A stretch of 8,213 bases of DNA from an uncultured Eubacteriales bacterium (GCA_949739085.1 CATIYU010000183.1:1-8213), one strand, 5' to 3'; shown: positions 1-7,178, counted from the stretch's first letter. Translations and numbers: made by a program. Notes: generated by a model not told the origin, from the sequence alone.

Positions 1-1109
1 AGGGCTGGATGGCTGAGCACATGCTCATCCTGGGCATCCAGAACCCCGCCGGTGAGGTGCGCTACCTGGCGGCGGCCTTCCCCTCCGCCTGCGGCAAGAC
101 CAACCTGGCCATGCTCATCCCCCCGGAGGCCTACCGCGAGAAGGGCTGGAAGGTCTGGTGCGTGGGCGACGACATCGCCTGGATTCGGGTGGGCGAGGAC
201 GGCAGGCTCTGGGCCATGAACCCGGAGTACGGCTTTTTCGGCGTTGCCCCCGGCACCAACGTCAAGAGCAATCCCAACGCCCTGGCCTCCACCCAGCGGG
301 GGACCATCTTCACCAACGTGGTCCACAACCTGGACGACAACACCGTCTGGTGGGAGGGCCTGGACAAAAATCCCCCCGCCCACGCCGTGGACTGGAAGGG
401 CAACCCCTGGAACGGCCCGGAGAGCACCGAGAAGGGCGCTCATCCCAACAGCCGCTTTACCGCCCCTGCCAAGAACTGCCCCTGCATCTCCCCGGAGTTT
501 GAGTCGCCCCAGGGCGTGCCCCTGAGCGCCATCGTCTTCGGCGGACGCCGGGCCAAAACCGCCCCCCTGGTCTATCAGGCCAGAAGCTGGGAGCACGGCG
601 TGTTCGTGGGCTCCATTATGGCCTCTGAGACCACTGCCGCCGCCGCTGGCGCGGTGGGCGTTGTGCGCCGCGACCCCATGGCCATGCTGCCCTTCTGCGG
701 CTACCATATGGGCGACTACTGGCAGCACTGGCTGGACATGGGCAAGAAGGTGGGCGCGGTCAAGCTGCCGAAGGTCTTTAACGTCAACTGGTTCCGCACC
801 GACAGCGAGGGCCACTTCATCTGGCCCGGCTTCGGCGACAACATGCGGGTTCTGGAGTGGATTATGAAGCGGGCCTTTGGCGAGGCGGACGCCGTGGATA
901 CCCCCATTGGCTATCAGCCCAAGGCCGGGGATATCAACCTGGAGGGCTCCGGCGTGGACCAGGAGACTCTGGAGGGCCTGCTGGGCGTAGACAAGGCGCT
1001 GTGGGCCGAGGAGGCCAAGGGCATCCGGGAGTACTATGCCAAGTTTGGTGATAAGGTGCCCCAGGAGCTGCTCAGCGAGCTGAACAAGCTGGAAGAGAAC
1101 CTGAAATAA
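1..1109 (+). CDS. pckG: Phosphoenolpyruvate carboxykinase (GTP), 3' part; 5' end outside window
   Basis: Interconverts oxaloacetate + GTP and phosphoenolpyruvate + GDP + CO2 in the cytosol, at the junction of the TCA cycle with gluconeogenesis or anaplerosis. About 368 codons are visible of a family usually near 600. The ATG at 9 is internal: the frame stays open to the window edge, and the residues just before it (Gly-Trp) fit the family's conserved stretch ahead of AEHMLILGI. Counting from that Met, visible motifs are the P-loop with reactive Cys, FPSACGKTN (24-32); kinase-2-like VGDDIAW (52-58); FFGVAPGT (76-83); and IFGGRR-like VFGGRR (176-181). Three Phe residues (262, 270, 275) in the NWFR...FIWPGFGDN region match the guanine-stacking Phe trio of GTP enzymes. 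This places it in the GTP class, not the ATP class commoner in Firmicutes. It ends just before a strong terminator and looks intact up to the cut. Confidence 0.97.
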   Translation, partial: GWMAEHMLILGIQNPAGEVRYLAAAFPSACGKTNLAMLIPPEAYREKGWKVWCVGDDIAWIRVGEDGRLWAMNPEYGFFGVAPGTNVKSNPNALASTQRGTIFTNVVHNLDDNTVWWEGLDKNPPAHAVDWKGNPWNGPESTEKGAHPNSRFTAPAKNCPCISPEFESPQGVPLSAIVFGGRRAKTAPLVYQARSWEHGVFVGSIMASETTAAAAGAVGVVRRDPMAMLPFCGYHMGDYWQHWLDMGKKVGAVKLPKVFNVNWFRTDSEGHFIWPGFGDNMRVLEWIMKRAFGEADAVDTPIGYQPKAGDINLEGSGVDQETLEGLLGVDKALWAEEAKGIREYYAKFGDKVPQELLSELNKLEENLK

Positions 1110-1121
1110 TTGCCCCTATAC

Positions 1122-1154
1122 AGGCAGGCTGCCCCAGCGGCGGCCTGCCTTTTT
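1122..1154 (+). terminator. Intrinsic terminator after pckG
   Basis: Two 12-base arms (1122-1133 and 1139-1150) pair throughout, with one G-T wobble and a 5-base loop, and are followed by a T run to 1154. It starts 12 bases after the pckG stop. The next gene begins only 30 bases later, so that gene either has a promoter inside or beside the hairpin or depends on readthrough. I could not see a good promoter there. Confidence 0.9.
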
Positions 1155-1184
1155 GAAATCAACAATAGTGGGAGGAGTGCGGAT

Positions 1185-2057
1185 ATGATTCACACCATTA
1201 AGAACAGCTTTCTGGAAGTGCAGGTCAGCGAGGCCGGGGCGGAGCTGATGTCCATTACCGCAGGGGGCACGGACTACCTCTGGAACGGAGACAAGGCCTA
1301 CTGGGGCGGCCGGGCCCCCCACCTGTTCCCCTACGTGGGGCGTCTGACCGGCAATCAGTACACCTACCGCGGGAAGGCGTACCAGATGAACCGCCACGGG
1401 TTTGCCAAGGCTAGCCGGTTCGCCCTGGCAGGAGCGGGCGCGGAAAACGTGAGGCTGCACCTGGAGGACAGCGAGGAGAGCCGGGCGGTCTACCCCCAGG
1501 CATTCAGCTTCGACGTTTCCTATGTGCTGGAGGACAGCACCCTGGCGGTGGTCTACTCCGTGGAAAACCGGGGCAGCGGCACCATGTACTTCGGCCTGGG
1601 GGCCCATCCCGGGTTCCGGGTCCCCCTGGAGGAGGGGCGGGAATTTACCAGCTACCGCCTGACCTTTGGCCAGAAGTGCCAGCCCTGGCAGGTGCTGCTG
1701 TCGGATGCGTACCAGGTCAGCGGCCGCGAGGTCCCCTACCCCCTGGAGGACGGGACCACCCTGCCCCTGCGCCACAGCCTCTTTGACCGGGACGCCGTTA
1801 TCCTGAAGCACATGGACCGGACGGTGACCCTGTCCGCCGGGGAGGGCTCCAGGGGTGTCACCCTCTCCATCCCCCAGATGCGCTACCTGGGAATCTGGCA
1901 CCCACCGGAGACCGGCGCACCCTTTGTGTGCCTGGAGCCCTGGGTAAGCCTGCCTGCCCGGCAGGGCGTGGTAGAGGAGTTCTCCCAGCAGAACGACCTG
2001 GTGGCCCTGCCGCCCTATGAGAAGTACATCAACCGCTGGACAATCACGGTTTTCTAG
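1185..2057 (+). CDS. Aldose 1-epimerase family protein, LacX type
   Basis: Predicted cytosolic mutarotase-like protein of 290 residues, a normal length for the LacX subgroup of the galactose-mutarotase fold. The family interconverts alpha and beta anomers of aldoses or phosphorylated sugars; the substrate cannot be read from sequence. Residues matching the family's active-site positions are His71 in HGFA (71-74), His141 in GAHPGF, and Glu251 in CLEPW (249-253). YLWNGD, RAPHLFPYVGRL and YLGIWHP are also typical. The start is the ATG at 1185, with GGGAGGAG (1170-1177) seven bases upstream. The frame is open back to 1110, but that stretch is the pckG terminator, so the longer start is unlikely. 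The stop codon overlaps the ogt Shine-Dalgarno, suggesting a two-gene transcript. Confidence 0.9.
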   Translation: MIHTIKNSFLEVQVSEAGAELMSITAGGTDYLWNGDKAYWGGRAPHLFPYVGRLTGNQYTYRGKAYQMNRHGFAKASRFALAGAGAENVRLHLEDSEESRAVYPQAFSFDVSYVLEDSTLAVVYSVENRGSGTMYFGLGAHPGFRVPLEEGREFTSYRLTFGQKCQPWQVLLSDAYQVSGREVPYPLEDGTTLPLRHSLFDRDAVILKHMDRTVTLSAGEGSRGVTLSIPQMRYLGIWHPPETGAPFVCLEPWVSLPARQGVVEEFSQQNDLVALPPYEKYINRWTITVF

Positions 2058-2067
2058 GGGGATGGCC

Positions 2068-2532
2068 ATGTACGAGCTGCTGGTCCAGAGCCCGGTCGGG
2101 CCCCTAACCCTCTCCGGCACAGACGCGGCGGTGACGGGTCTGCACTTCGGGGACGTCTCCTCCGGGCTGCACGGAGCGCCCCTGCTGGAGCGGGCGGCGG
2201 CGGAGCTGGCGGAGTACTTTGCCGGACACCGCCGGACCTTCACCGTCCCCCTGGCCCCCTCTGGCACCCCGTTCCAGCGGAAGGTCTGGGACGCCTTGCG
2301 GGAGATCCCCTACGGCGAAACCGTCCGCTACAAGGACATCGCCGCCCGGATTGGGAATCCCCGGGCCTGCCGGGCCGTGGGTCTGGCCAACAACCGGAAC
2401 CCGATCTCCATTTTCATCCCCTGCCACCGGGTGGTGGGGGCGGACGGCTCTCTGGTGGGCTACGGCGGCGGACTGCCGGTGAAAAAGCTGCTGCTGGAGC
2501 TGGAATTCGGAGAGAGACGGCCACAAACGTGA
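2068..2532 (+). CDS. ogt: Methylated-DNA--[protein]-cysteine S-methyltransferase
   Basis: Suicide DNA-repair protein of 154 residues that moves the alkyl group from O6-alkylguanine (and O4-alkylthymine) to its own cysteine. The acceptor is Cys119 in IPCHRVV (117-123). GTPFQRKVW (67-75) starts the DNA-binding domain. NPRACRAVGLANNRNP (97-112) holds the arginine finger at Arg102, 17 residues before the Cys, the same spacing as in human AGT. The tail YGGGLPVKKLLLELE is typical. A short N-terminal ribonuclease-H-like domain precedes these. ATG 2068 is preferred to the in-frame ATG at 2062 because AGGGGG (2056-2061) is correctly spaced only for 2068. That Shine-Dalgarno overlaps the epimerase stop, implying coupling, although the two functions have no obvious link. 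No Ada-type zinc domain is present. Confidence 0.96.
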   Translation: MYELLVQSPVGPLTLSGTDAAVTGLHFGDVSSGLHGAPLLERAAAELAEYFAGHRRTFTVPLAPSGTPFQRKVWDALREIPYGETVRYKDIAARIGNPRACRAVGLANNRNPISIFIPCHRVVGADGSLVGYGGGLPVKKLLLELEFGERRPQT

Positions 2533-2540
2533 ACAAGAGA

Positions 2541-2570
2541 GGGACCCGCGCTGTCCACGGGGCGGGCCCC
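2541..2570. other. GC-rich stem-loop after ogt
   Basis: GGG-A-CCCGC (2541-2549) pairs with GCGGG-C-CCC (2562-2570) around a 12-base loop, with one A-C mismatch. It lies just past the ogt stop and could slow or end transcription, but on the plus strand the following bases are C-rich with no T run. It is therefore a weak terminator candidate only. Confidence 0.4.
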
Positions 2571-2585
2571 CCTCCTCAACAGGTG

Positions 2586-2638
2586 AAAAAAATGCCTTGC
2601 GCGGCGGCTCTCCTCCGGGAACCCGCTGGCGCAAGGCA
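2586..2638 (-). terminator. Intrinsic terminator of the SLH glycosidase gene
   Basis: Perfect 10-base inverted repeat (2593-2602 with 2629-2638), with a further GCGG/CCGC pairing inside. On the minus strand it is followed by seven T (the A run at 2586-2592). It begins 31 bases past the stop of the minus-strand gene. On the plus strand there is no T run after it, so it is mainly a minus-strand terminator. Confidence 0.9.
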
Positions 2639-2669
2639 ATTCTATTGTCCGCTTGGACCGGCCCGCCGC

Positions 2670-5219
2670 CTAGGGCAGCGTATCCAGCACCTTACAGATG
2701 GCGGCGCGGGTCATGGTCCCGTTGGGGTCCAGCCTGCCGTTGTCGCCGCCGATGACCCCCATGGCCACCAGGGTCTTGAAGTGCTCCACCGCATAGGGCG
2801 GCACCTCATCCACATCCAAGAACTGGGCGAGGTCCCCGAGCTCCACCGGCTCCTCCTCAGAGGGCTCCTGGGACCCGTCGGGGAAGGGCGTCAGGCCGAT
2901 GAACTGAGAGCCGCCGTCGGGGATCTCCGGCAGGACCGGTTCCCCGTTTTCGTCGTTCAGCGCCAGCATCCGGCCCAGCATAGTCACCGCCTGGGACCGG
3001 GTCAGGGTCCCCTGCGGGTCAAAGACCAGCTGGCCGTTGACCGTGGAACCGTTGACAATACCCAGCACGTACATGGCCCGAACAGAGTCCCTGGCCCAGG
3101 CGTCCACCTGATCGATGTCCGCAAAGGGGGTGGCGGTGTCCGCGTACTGCGCGGGCTCCAGGCCCAGATAGCGGCACAACAGCACCGCAAACTCCGCCCT
3201 GGTGACGCCCCGGTCCGGGCGGGCGTAGAGCTTGCCGTCCATGACTTCGCCGGTGAGAATGCCCTGGTAGTAGAGGTTGGTCATGTGTCCGCTGGCCCAG
3301 TGGCCCGCTGTGTCCACAAAGGGGGACTCGGCCTTTACCGCCACGGGGATGGTCACGGAGCAGCCCCCCCGGTAGGCGGTGAGGTAGCCGCTGGCGGAGG
3401 TGAGCCCCGCAGTGAGAACGCCGTTTTCGTCAATCGTCCCCACCTCCGGGGTGAGCTGCCAGGTGAAGTCGCTGGCCCACGCCTCTATGGGACGGTGGCG
3501 GTAGAGGGCGGAGAGGCCCAGCTGTACGCTCTCCCCCGGCGTCAGGTTCAGGTAGGAGAGACTGGCGCCGTTTTTCGTGATAGCGGCGCTGTCCGGCTCG
3601 CTGACCACCTGGACCTGCTGTTGGGCGGAGATGCCGCCGTAGGAGGCGGTTATGGTAACGGAGCCGGGCTCCTGGGGGGCGGTGAAGACGCCGCCGGAGA
3701 CCTCCCCGGCGCTGGCGTTGAACTGGAGCTCCCCCGCCATGGGATAGTAGTGGGTGTCCGCCAGGTTGGCGTTCAGCTTCACGGCGTGTCCGGGCAGCAC
3801 CGCCGGGGCCTCCGCCGAGAGATTCACGGCCCCGGGCACTCCCGTTGCCCCGCCGGGGGCCAGTAGGACGATGTGGTTGCTGACCTTCCGCTGGGCCTTG
3901 TCGCTGGGGGAGTTGATGAGCTGGGAGGAGGTGCTGTCCGGCGTGGCGGAGACCATGGTGGTGGAACCGCCGCCGTCCAGACACAGGGCGGTGACGCAGC
4001 CCAGCTCCGCCATCCGCTGGGCCAGCACACCCAAGGAGGCCCCCATGCTGTGGCCGGTCTGCCTGCCGTCGATGGTGTAGAGGACCAGATCTCCGTTGGC
4101 CTTGACCCCCACGGCGGTGCGGGGGGCGGCGGAGACCGCGAAGTCCGTCTGGGCCACGCCGTCCTTGACCAGCATGTACAGCGCGCCGATGGCCTCCGAG
4201 ACCTCGTTCCAGCCCGGGTCGGAGGTCTCGGTAAAGGAGACGGTCACGGTCTGGCCCGGCGTAAGGGAGCGCAGGAAAGCCAGGTCCACGTCGTAGCCGT
4301 TGGCAGCGGCGGTGAGGACCACCTGACCGGGCTGTATGGACCGGGACCCGTTGCCCTCCGCCACCTCCGCCACCTGAAGGGTCATCTGTCCGCCAATGGC
4401 GGCCTTGCCCTCCACAATGTTCGCCACCACATCCACCCCGGCAGTGGACGTGCCGGTGGCGTGGTCGTTGCGGAAATAGTATGTCAGCAGGGTTGCGCCG
4501 CCCTTCTCCACCCGGGGCTTGTTGAGGCCCGCCAGGCGCAGGGACTGTTCCCCGGCCTGGGCGGTGATGGCCAGCTGAGGCTGGCCCATGACCACGGACC
4601 CGTCCGGGCGGAAGCCCACGGCGTAGTATCCGCCAGCGCTGGAGAGCAGCTCTCCGCCGGAGACCAGCAGCCCCAGGGGGAAGCCGGTGGCGGTGTCGTA
4701 GAAGTCGCCGTTGATGACGCCCAGCACCCGGTAGCCCGCGCTTTCAAAGTACTGGGCCGTGGCGGCGGCGGTGACCCGGTCGCAGACAGAGGAGCCGTAG
4801 CCCACTACAGGGCGCACGCCGTTGGAGGCAGCGCCGTCCCCGGCGGACCGCAGCAGCCAGGGGGGGATATCGGTGTCCGGCTCGCGGCTGTCCTCCCCGC
4901 TGGAGTCATCTCCCCCGGCCGGTTCCCCGTCATCGGGGAGCTCCGTCTCACCGGGTAGTTCCATCTCGCCGGGGAGCTCTGTGCTCTGCCAACCGCCGGG
5001 GGTGTAGGTAATGAAGTACTCGTGGCGGAATTGGGAGTAGTAATTGCTCCAGAATATGTTGTCGCTGAGCACCACGCCGTCCTGGAGCACGGTGTCCTGG
5101 AGCCATACCTCGCTGCCGTAGGCGGGCGAATCGGCCAGGGCCAGGGGCGCCAGGGACAGCAGCAGGACGATGGCCAGGAGGGCGGCTGTGGATTTTTTAC
5201 GGAATGCGGTGTGTTTCAT
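2670..5219 (-). CDS. Exported phosphodiester glycosidase (NAGPA/DUF2233) with C-terminal SLH anchor
   Basis: Predicted surface protein of 849 residues. Order: signal peptide (Arg-Lys-Lys, hydrophobic 11-28, cleavage likely after LALA, 29); Pro/acidic linker with three ELPGE-type repeats (81-98); NAGPA/DUF2233 domain (about 135-456); two Ig-like regions (about 465-540 and 545-628); three SLH repeats (about 634-686, 699-754, 800-849), the last two separated by an acidic linker. NAGPA marks are NGDFYD (170-175), PRTAVG (366-371), DGRQ (384-387), LDGGGSTTM (414-422) and a closing region with Arg444. The family cleaves sugar-1-phosphodiester bonds, as in the human mannose-6-phosphate uncovering enzyme; the bacterial substrate is unknown. 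SLH repeats bind pyruvylated wall polysaccharide. SLH1 has the canonical TRAE (673-676); SLH2 and SLH3 have TRSQ and TRAA. ATG 5219 is chosen for GGAG upstream, the signal peptide and a promoter at 5265-5293; the open frame to 5390 runs across that promoter. Confidence 0.92.
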   Translation of the reverse strand: MKHTAFRKKSTAALLAIVLLLSLAPLALADSPAYGSEVWLQDTVLQDGVVLSDNIFWSNYYSQFRHEYFITYTPGGWQSTELPGEMELPGETELPDDGEPAGGDDSSGEDSREPDTDIPPWLLRSAGDGAASNGVRPVVGYGSSVCDRVTAAATAQYFESAGYRVLGVINGDFYDTATGFPLGLLVSGGELLSSAGGYYAVGFRPDGSVVMGQPQLAITAQAGEQSLRLAGLNKPRVEKGGATLLTYYFRNDHATGTSTAGVDVVANIVEGKAAIGGQMTLQVAEVAEGNGSRSIQPGQVVLTAAANGYDVDLAFLRSLTPGQTVTVSFTETSDPGWNEVSEAIGALYMLVKDGVAQTDFAVSAAPRTAVGVKANGDLVLYTIDGRQTGHSMGASLGVLAQRMAELGCVTALCLDGGGSTTMVSATPDSTSSQLINSPSDKAQRKVSNHIVLLAPGGATGVPGAVNLSAEAPAVLPGHAVKLNANLADTHYYPMAGELQFNASAGEVSGGVFTAPQEPGSVTITASYGGISAQQQVQVVSEPDSAAITKNGASLSYLNLTPGESVQLGLSALYRHRPIEAWASDFTWQLTPEVGTIDENGVLTAGLTSASGYLTAYRGGCSVTIPVAVKAESPFVDTAGHWASGHMTNLYYQGILTGEVMDGKLYARPDRGVTRAEFAVLLCRYLGLEPAQYADTATPFADIDQVDAWARDSVRAMYVLGIVNGSTVNGQLVFDPQGTLTRSQAVTMLGRMLALNDENGEPVLPEIPDGGSQFIGLTPFPDGSQEPSEEEPVELGDLAQFLDVDEVPPYAVEHFKTLVAMGVIGGDNGRLDPNGTMTRAAICKVLDTLP
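4926..4979 (-). repeat. Three tandem 18-base units encoding ELPGEM / ELPGET / ELPDDG
   Basis: Short in-frame tandem repeat in the linker between the mature N-terminus and the glycosidase domain (residues 81-98). Units one and two differ at several bases, and the third has drifted to ELPDDG. The repeat is followed by more Gly/Asp/Glu/Ser-rich sequence, so it most likely forms a flexible acidic spacer. Confidence 0.7.
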
Positions 5220-5264
5220 GGGCTCTCCTTTTCTCTGTTGGCGGGAATATGGGTGAATCAATTT

Positions 5265-5293
5265 ATCATACCACAACCGAAGAAAATTGTCTA
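5265..5293 (-). promoter_or_regulatory. Sigma-A-type promoter of the SLH glycosidase gene
   Basis: On the minus strand, TAGACA (5288-5293) and TATGAT (5265-5270) are separated by exactly 17 bases, each one mismatch from consensus. Transcription should start near 5258, giving a leader of about 40 bases before the ATG at 5219. It is in the right place and orientation, and it supports the short start of the gene. Confidence 0.75.
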
Positions 5294-5403
5294 CCGCCTG
5301 CTCCTGGAAAATCTTAACAGTCAGGAGTTTGTGAAACCGGCCCAGATCAAGTGGACAACACAAAAAGCAGCTCCAAGGGGTAGACCGCATGGTATTTCAC
5401 CTC

Positions 5404-5516
5404 CCCTGTCTGTGAAGCGCGGAACAGCCCGCGGCAGAAAAATTTGGATCCTGCCGCGTATTGGCCGAACGCTGTCTTCCCAAAATTCTGCCACAAATTT
5501 TGCTGCCGCGACAGGG
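5404..5516. repeat. Cluster of nested inverted repeats (possible dispersed intergenic repeat or structured RNA)
   Basis: Several exact pairings lie within 113 bases. CCCTGTC (5404-5410) pairs with GACAGGG (5510-5516). CGCGGCAG (5430-5437) pairs with CTGCCGCG at 5451-5458 and also with a second copy at 5503-5510. CAAAATT (5481-5487) pairs with AATTTTG (5496-5502). The shared CGCGGCAG arm allows two alternative folds: a local 8-bp hairpin, or a long-range helix next to the outer CCCTGTC/GACAGGG pair. GGATCC occurs at 5446 and 5521. No protein function fits. It could be a mobile intergenic repeat, a small RNA, or chance in GC-rich DNA. Confidence 0.4.
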
Positions 5517-5534
5517 CAACGGATCCAACCACTT

Positions 5535-6332
5535 TTAGCATTCGCAGTTTCCGCTTAACCAAAATTCCTCCATAGCCGCATTAAATTGATTCGGTGCGTC
5601 CATATTCACGCAATGTCCCGCCCCCTCAAAAATAATCACAGCGCATTCTGGCTTGTTTTTCTTCCACAGTTCTACGGCTGACCGTTCCATAGGGATATCG
5701 TACTTTCCGCAGCCAATCAGCAGCGGATAGTTCCCCGGCGCTGTCTGCCGGACATTTTTCATGCTGTTCAAAGACGCTAAATACATAAAGGACTTTTTAG
5801 GAAATTGAATATTCATCTCATAGAAGTCCTCCTGAGCCCGCAAAGTGTGCGCGGATATTTTTTTATTCGACTTGGCAAACCATTTGACTGAAAAGATCGC
5901 TTTAAACATCATCAGCATCTGTGCCGCGCCATTTTCCCTCTGCATTTTGGCATCAAAATTGTTGATATCATACCCGCCGAAACAAGCAAGAGACTGTACG
6001 GCTTCTGGATGCTGGTTCGCAAAGGCTTGCGCTAATATGGCCCCCAGCGAAATCCCCACAATATGTATCTTCTCAATATGTTCTGTTTTTAGGATTTCGT
6101 GGATCCACGCCGGCATCTTATCTATACTATCACCTTTTCGCGCGTTTGTTGATTTGCCGTGCCCAATAATATCAAGAGTAAGGATATTATATTTATCTTG
6201 AAAATAATCAATTTGAGCTTGAAACATATGGTGATTGACAAACGCGGCGTGTATAAAAAGTATCCACTCCGCGTTTTCATTTCTGTGGGTATAATAAACG
6301 ATAGGCGATTCCTCTAAATAGCATTGTTTCAT
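5535..6332 (-). CDS. Alpha/beta-fold hydrolase
   Basis: 265-residue cytosolic protein (no signal peptide or membrane span) with the usual single-domain length. Catalytic triad as expected for the fold: Ser95 in the nucleophile elbow GISLGA (93-98), Asp212 in GKYDIP, His240 in EGAGHCVN. ILFIHAAF (24-31) lies at the oxyanion-hole position, usually HG. LDIIGHGKS (53-61) is also typical. The family covers esterases, lipases, haloperoxidases and others, and the substrate cannot be named. The start is ATG 6332 with GAGG about nine bases upstream. The gene is visibly richer in A+T than pckG, the epimerase, ogt or the SLH gene and lies against a mobile-element remnant, so it was probably acquired. 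No clear promoter was found in the 123 bases upstream. Confidence 0.88.
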   Translation of the reverse strand: MKQCYLEESPIVYYTHRNENAEWILFIHAAFVNHHMFQAQIDYFQDKYNILTLDIIGHGKSTNARKGDSIDKMPAWIHEILKTEHIEKIHIVGISLGAILAQAFANQHPEAVQSLACFGGYDINNFDAKMQRENGAAQMLMMFKAIFSVKWFAKSNKKISAHTLRAQEDFYEMNIQFPKKSFMYLASLNSMKNVRQTAPGNYPLLIGCGKYDIPMERSAVELWKKNKPECAVIIFEGAGHCVNMDAPNQFNAAMEEFWLSGNCEC

Positions 6333-6455
6333 ATTTCACTGCCTCTCATCTTTCTTAACATGCCTGCAAATCCGTCAATATGGAAATTAATTAACTTCTT
6401 TCCGTAATGAACAGGAACAAATTGATTCACTTATTTTTCTGCTGTTTCCTTCTTG

Positions 6456-7178
6456 GTACCAGAACCGTTTGATCTCGCGCTTCCCAACACCCTAGGCTTT
6501 CAATATTCCTACCTCCCGCTTATCCCGCTCCATACGGATGGACAAAATAAAACGGATGCGGAGCAGGACAACCAGCAGCACCACGATAGCCGCCAGGAAA
6601 ATCACTAAAACCGTCGTCCCATCAGACAGTGTGTTCACCATACGGATCCATGGCTTTGTGATGGCGGGGCCGTTTGCCGAAAGTCCCTGCTGCCTGTAAG
6701 TTCCACTAACAGCGTTGGCGTCCGAGCCTTCCTTCAGAAGGAATTCAATGAGATATTCTTCCTCGCCGTTGGCTTTCAGCCGCTCATAGTCCCACTCGCT
6801 CACATGAAACCGCTTGGAGGAAGCTATCATGGAGTTCATCCGCGCATCCCGCAGAAATCCGGCGATGGTGAGCCCTTCGCCGCCGGTCCATATGGCGTCC
6901 CTGGCGTTCAGATCATAGCGTGTGCGGCAGCAGACCAGGACATAGACCTGTCCAGGCAGCACCTCTGGGCATTTGCCGTCCATGTCCAGCAGAAAGTCAA
7001 ATTTCTCGCTCTGAACACACAGGCCGTTGTCCTGGGTGCTGTCCAACAGGCTGTGACCGCCCCCAACAGGCTGGAAAACAGCAGTGCCGTTAACAGCTGA
7101 AACGGCCATGAAGAAAACCGTGGTGGCGGACAGCAGTTTCTTTTACCGCACATCATTCCAAATCAGTTTGTTCAGCAT
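6456..7178 (-). pseudogene. FtsX-like ABC transporter permease, multiply disrupted
   Basis: Remnant of a clostridial FtsX/MacB-type permease, an inner-membrane partner of a LolD-like ATPase. It opens with AGGAGG and ATG at 7178 (MLNKLIWNDVR), then hits an in-frame TAA (7143-7145), after which KKLLSATTVFF and the same frame continue. At about 7055-7096 the hydrophobic segment LLTALLFSSLLGAV is read in another frame, and sequence then jumps to GGHSLLDSTQDNGL in the first frame. Intact relatives, as I recall them, have some 60 or more residues there, so a deletion is likely. The extracytoplasmic part follows up to IRM, with a membrane span at residues 165-187 counted from the Met at 7109. After GILKA comes a TAG (6492-6494), beyond which GVGKREIKRF still matches the family, and then homology ends. 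The whole C-terminal half with the other spans is missing. Not expected to be functional. Confidence 0.85.

Larger units (their letters stand above)
5220..5534. other. Gene-free stretch between two minus-strand genes
   Basis: About 315 bases without a credible gene. The first 75 hold the leader and promoter of the SLH glycosidase gene. The rest holds the inverted-repeat region described separately. A 71-codon minus-strand frame (5347-5562) crosses it but runs into the end of the hydrolase gene in another frame and has no recognisable domain. No T-run terminator for the hydrolase gene is visible here. Confidence 0.6.

Noticed and set aside
9..11. ATG at 9 as start of pckG
   Set aside because: The frame is open to the window edge and the residues before it fit the family; about 40 percent of the protein would be missing.
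1116..2267. Long minus-strand frame (383 codons) opposite the epimerase gene
   Set aside because: Antisense shadow of GC-rich codons; low-complexity Gly/Pro/Val/Gln composition, no domain, and the plus strand has clear catalytic motifs.
2529..3866. Plus-strand frame of 445 codons opposite the SLH gene
   Set aside because: Covers the minus-strand terminator and SLH coding sequence; composition (His/Gly/Arg/Val rich) is typical of an antisense shadow.
3873..4958. Plus-strand frame of 361 codons opposite the glycosidase domain
   Set aside because: Same reason: antisense of well-supported NAGPA motifs, with no recognisable domain.
5220..5390. 57-codon upstream extension of the SLH glycosidase gene
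   Set aside because: It would place the signal peptide internally and run across a good promoter (5265-5293); the ATG at 5219 has its own Shine-Dalgarno.
5347..5562. 71-codon minus-strand frame in the intergenic region
   Set aside because: Overlaps the end of the hydrolase gene in another frame, crosses the inverted repeats and has no clear RBS or domain. It may only reflect a conserved repeat sequence.
6333..6455. Promoter for the alpha/beta hydrolase (TTGACG near 6373-6378 on the minus strand)
   Set aside because: No acceptable -10 box at 16-18 bases; not called.
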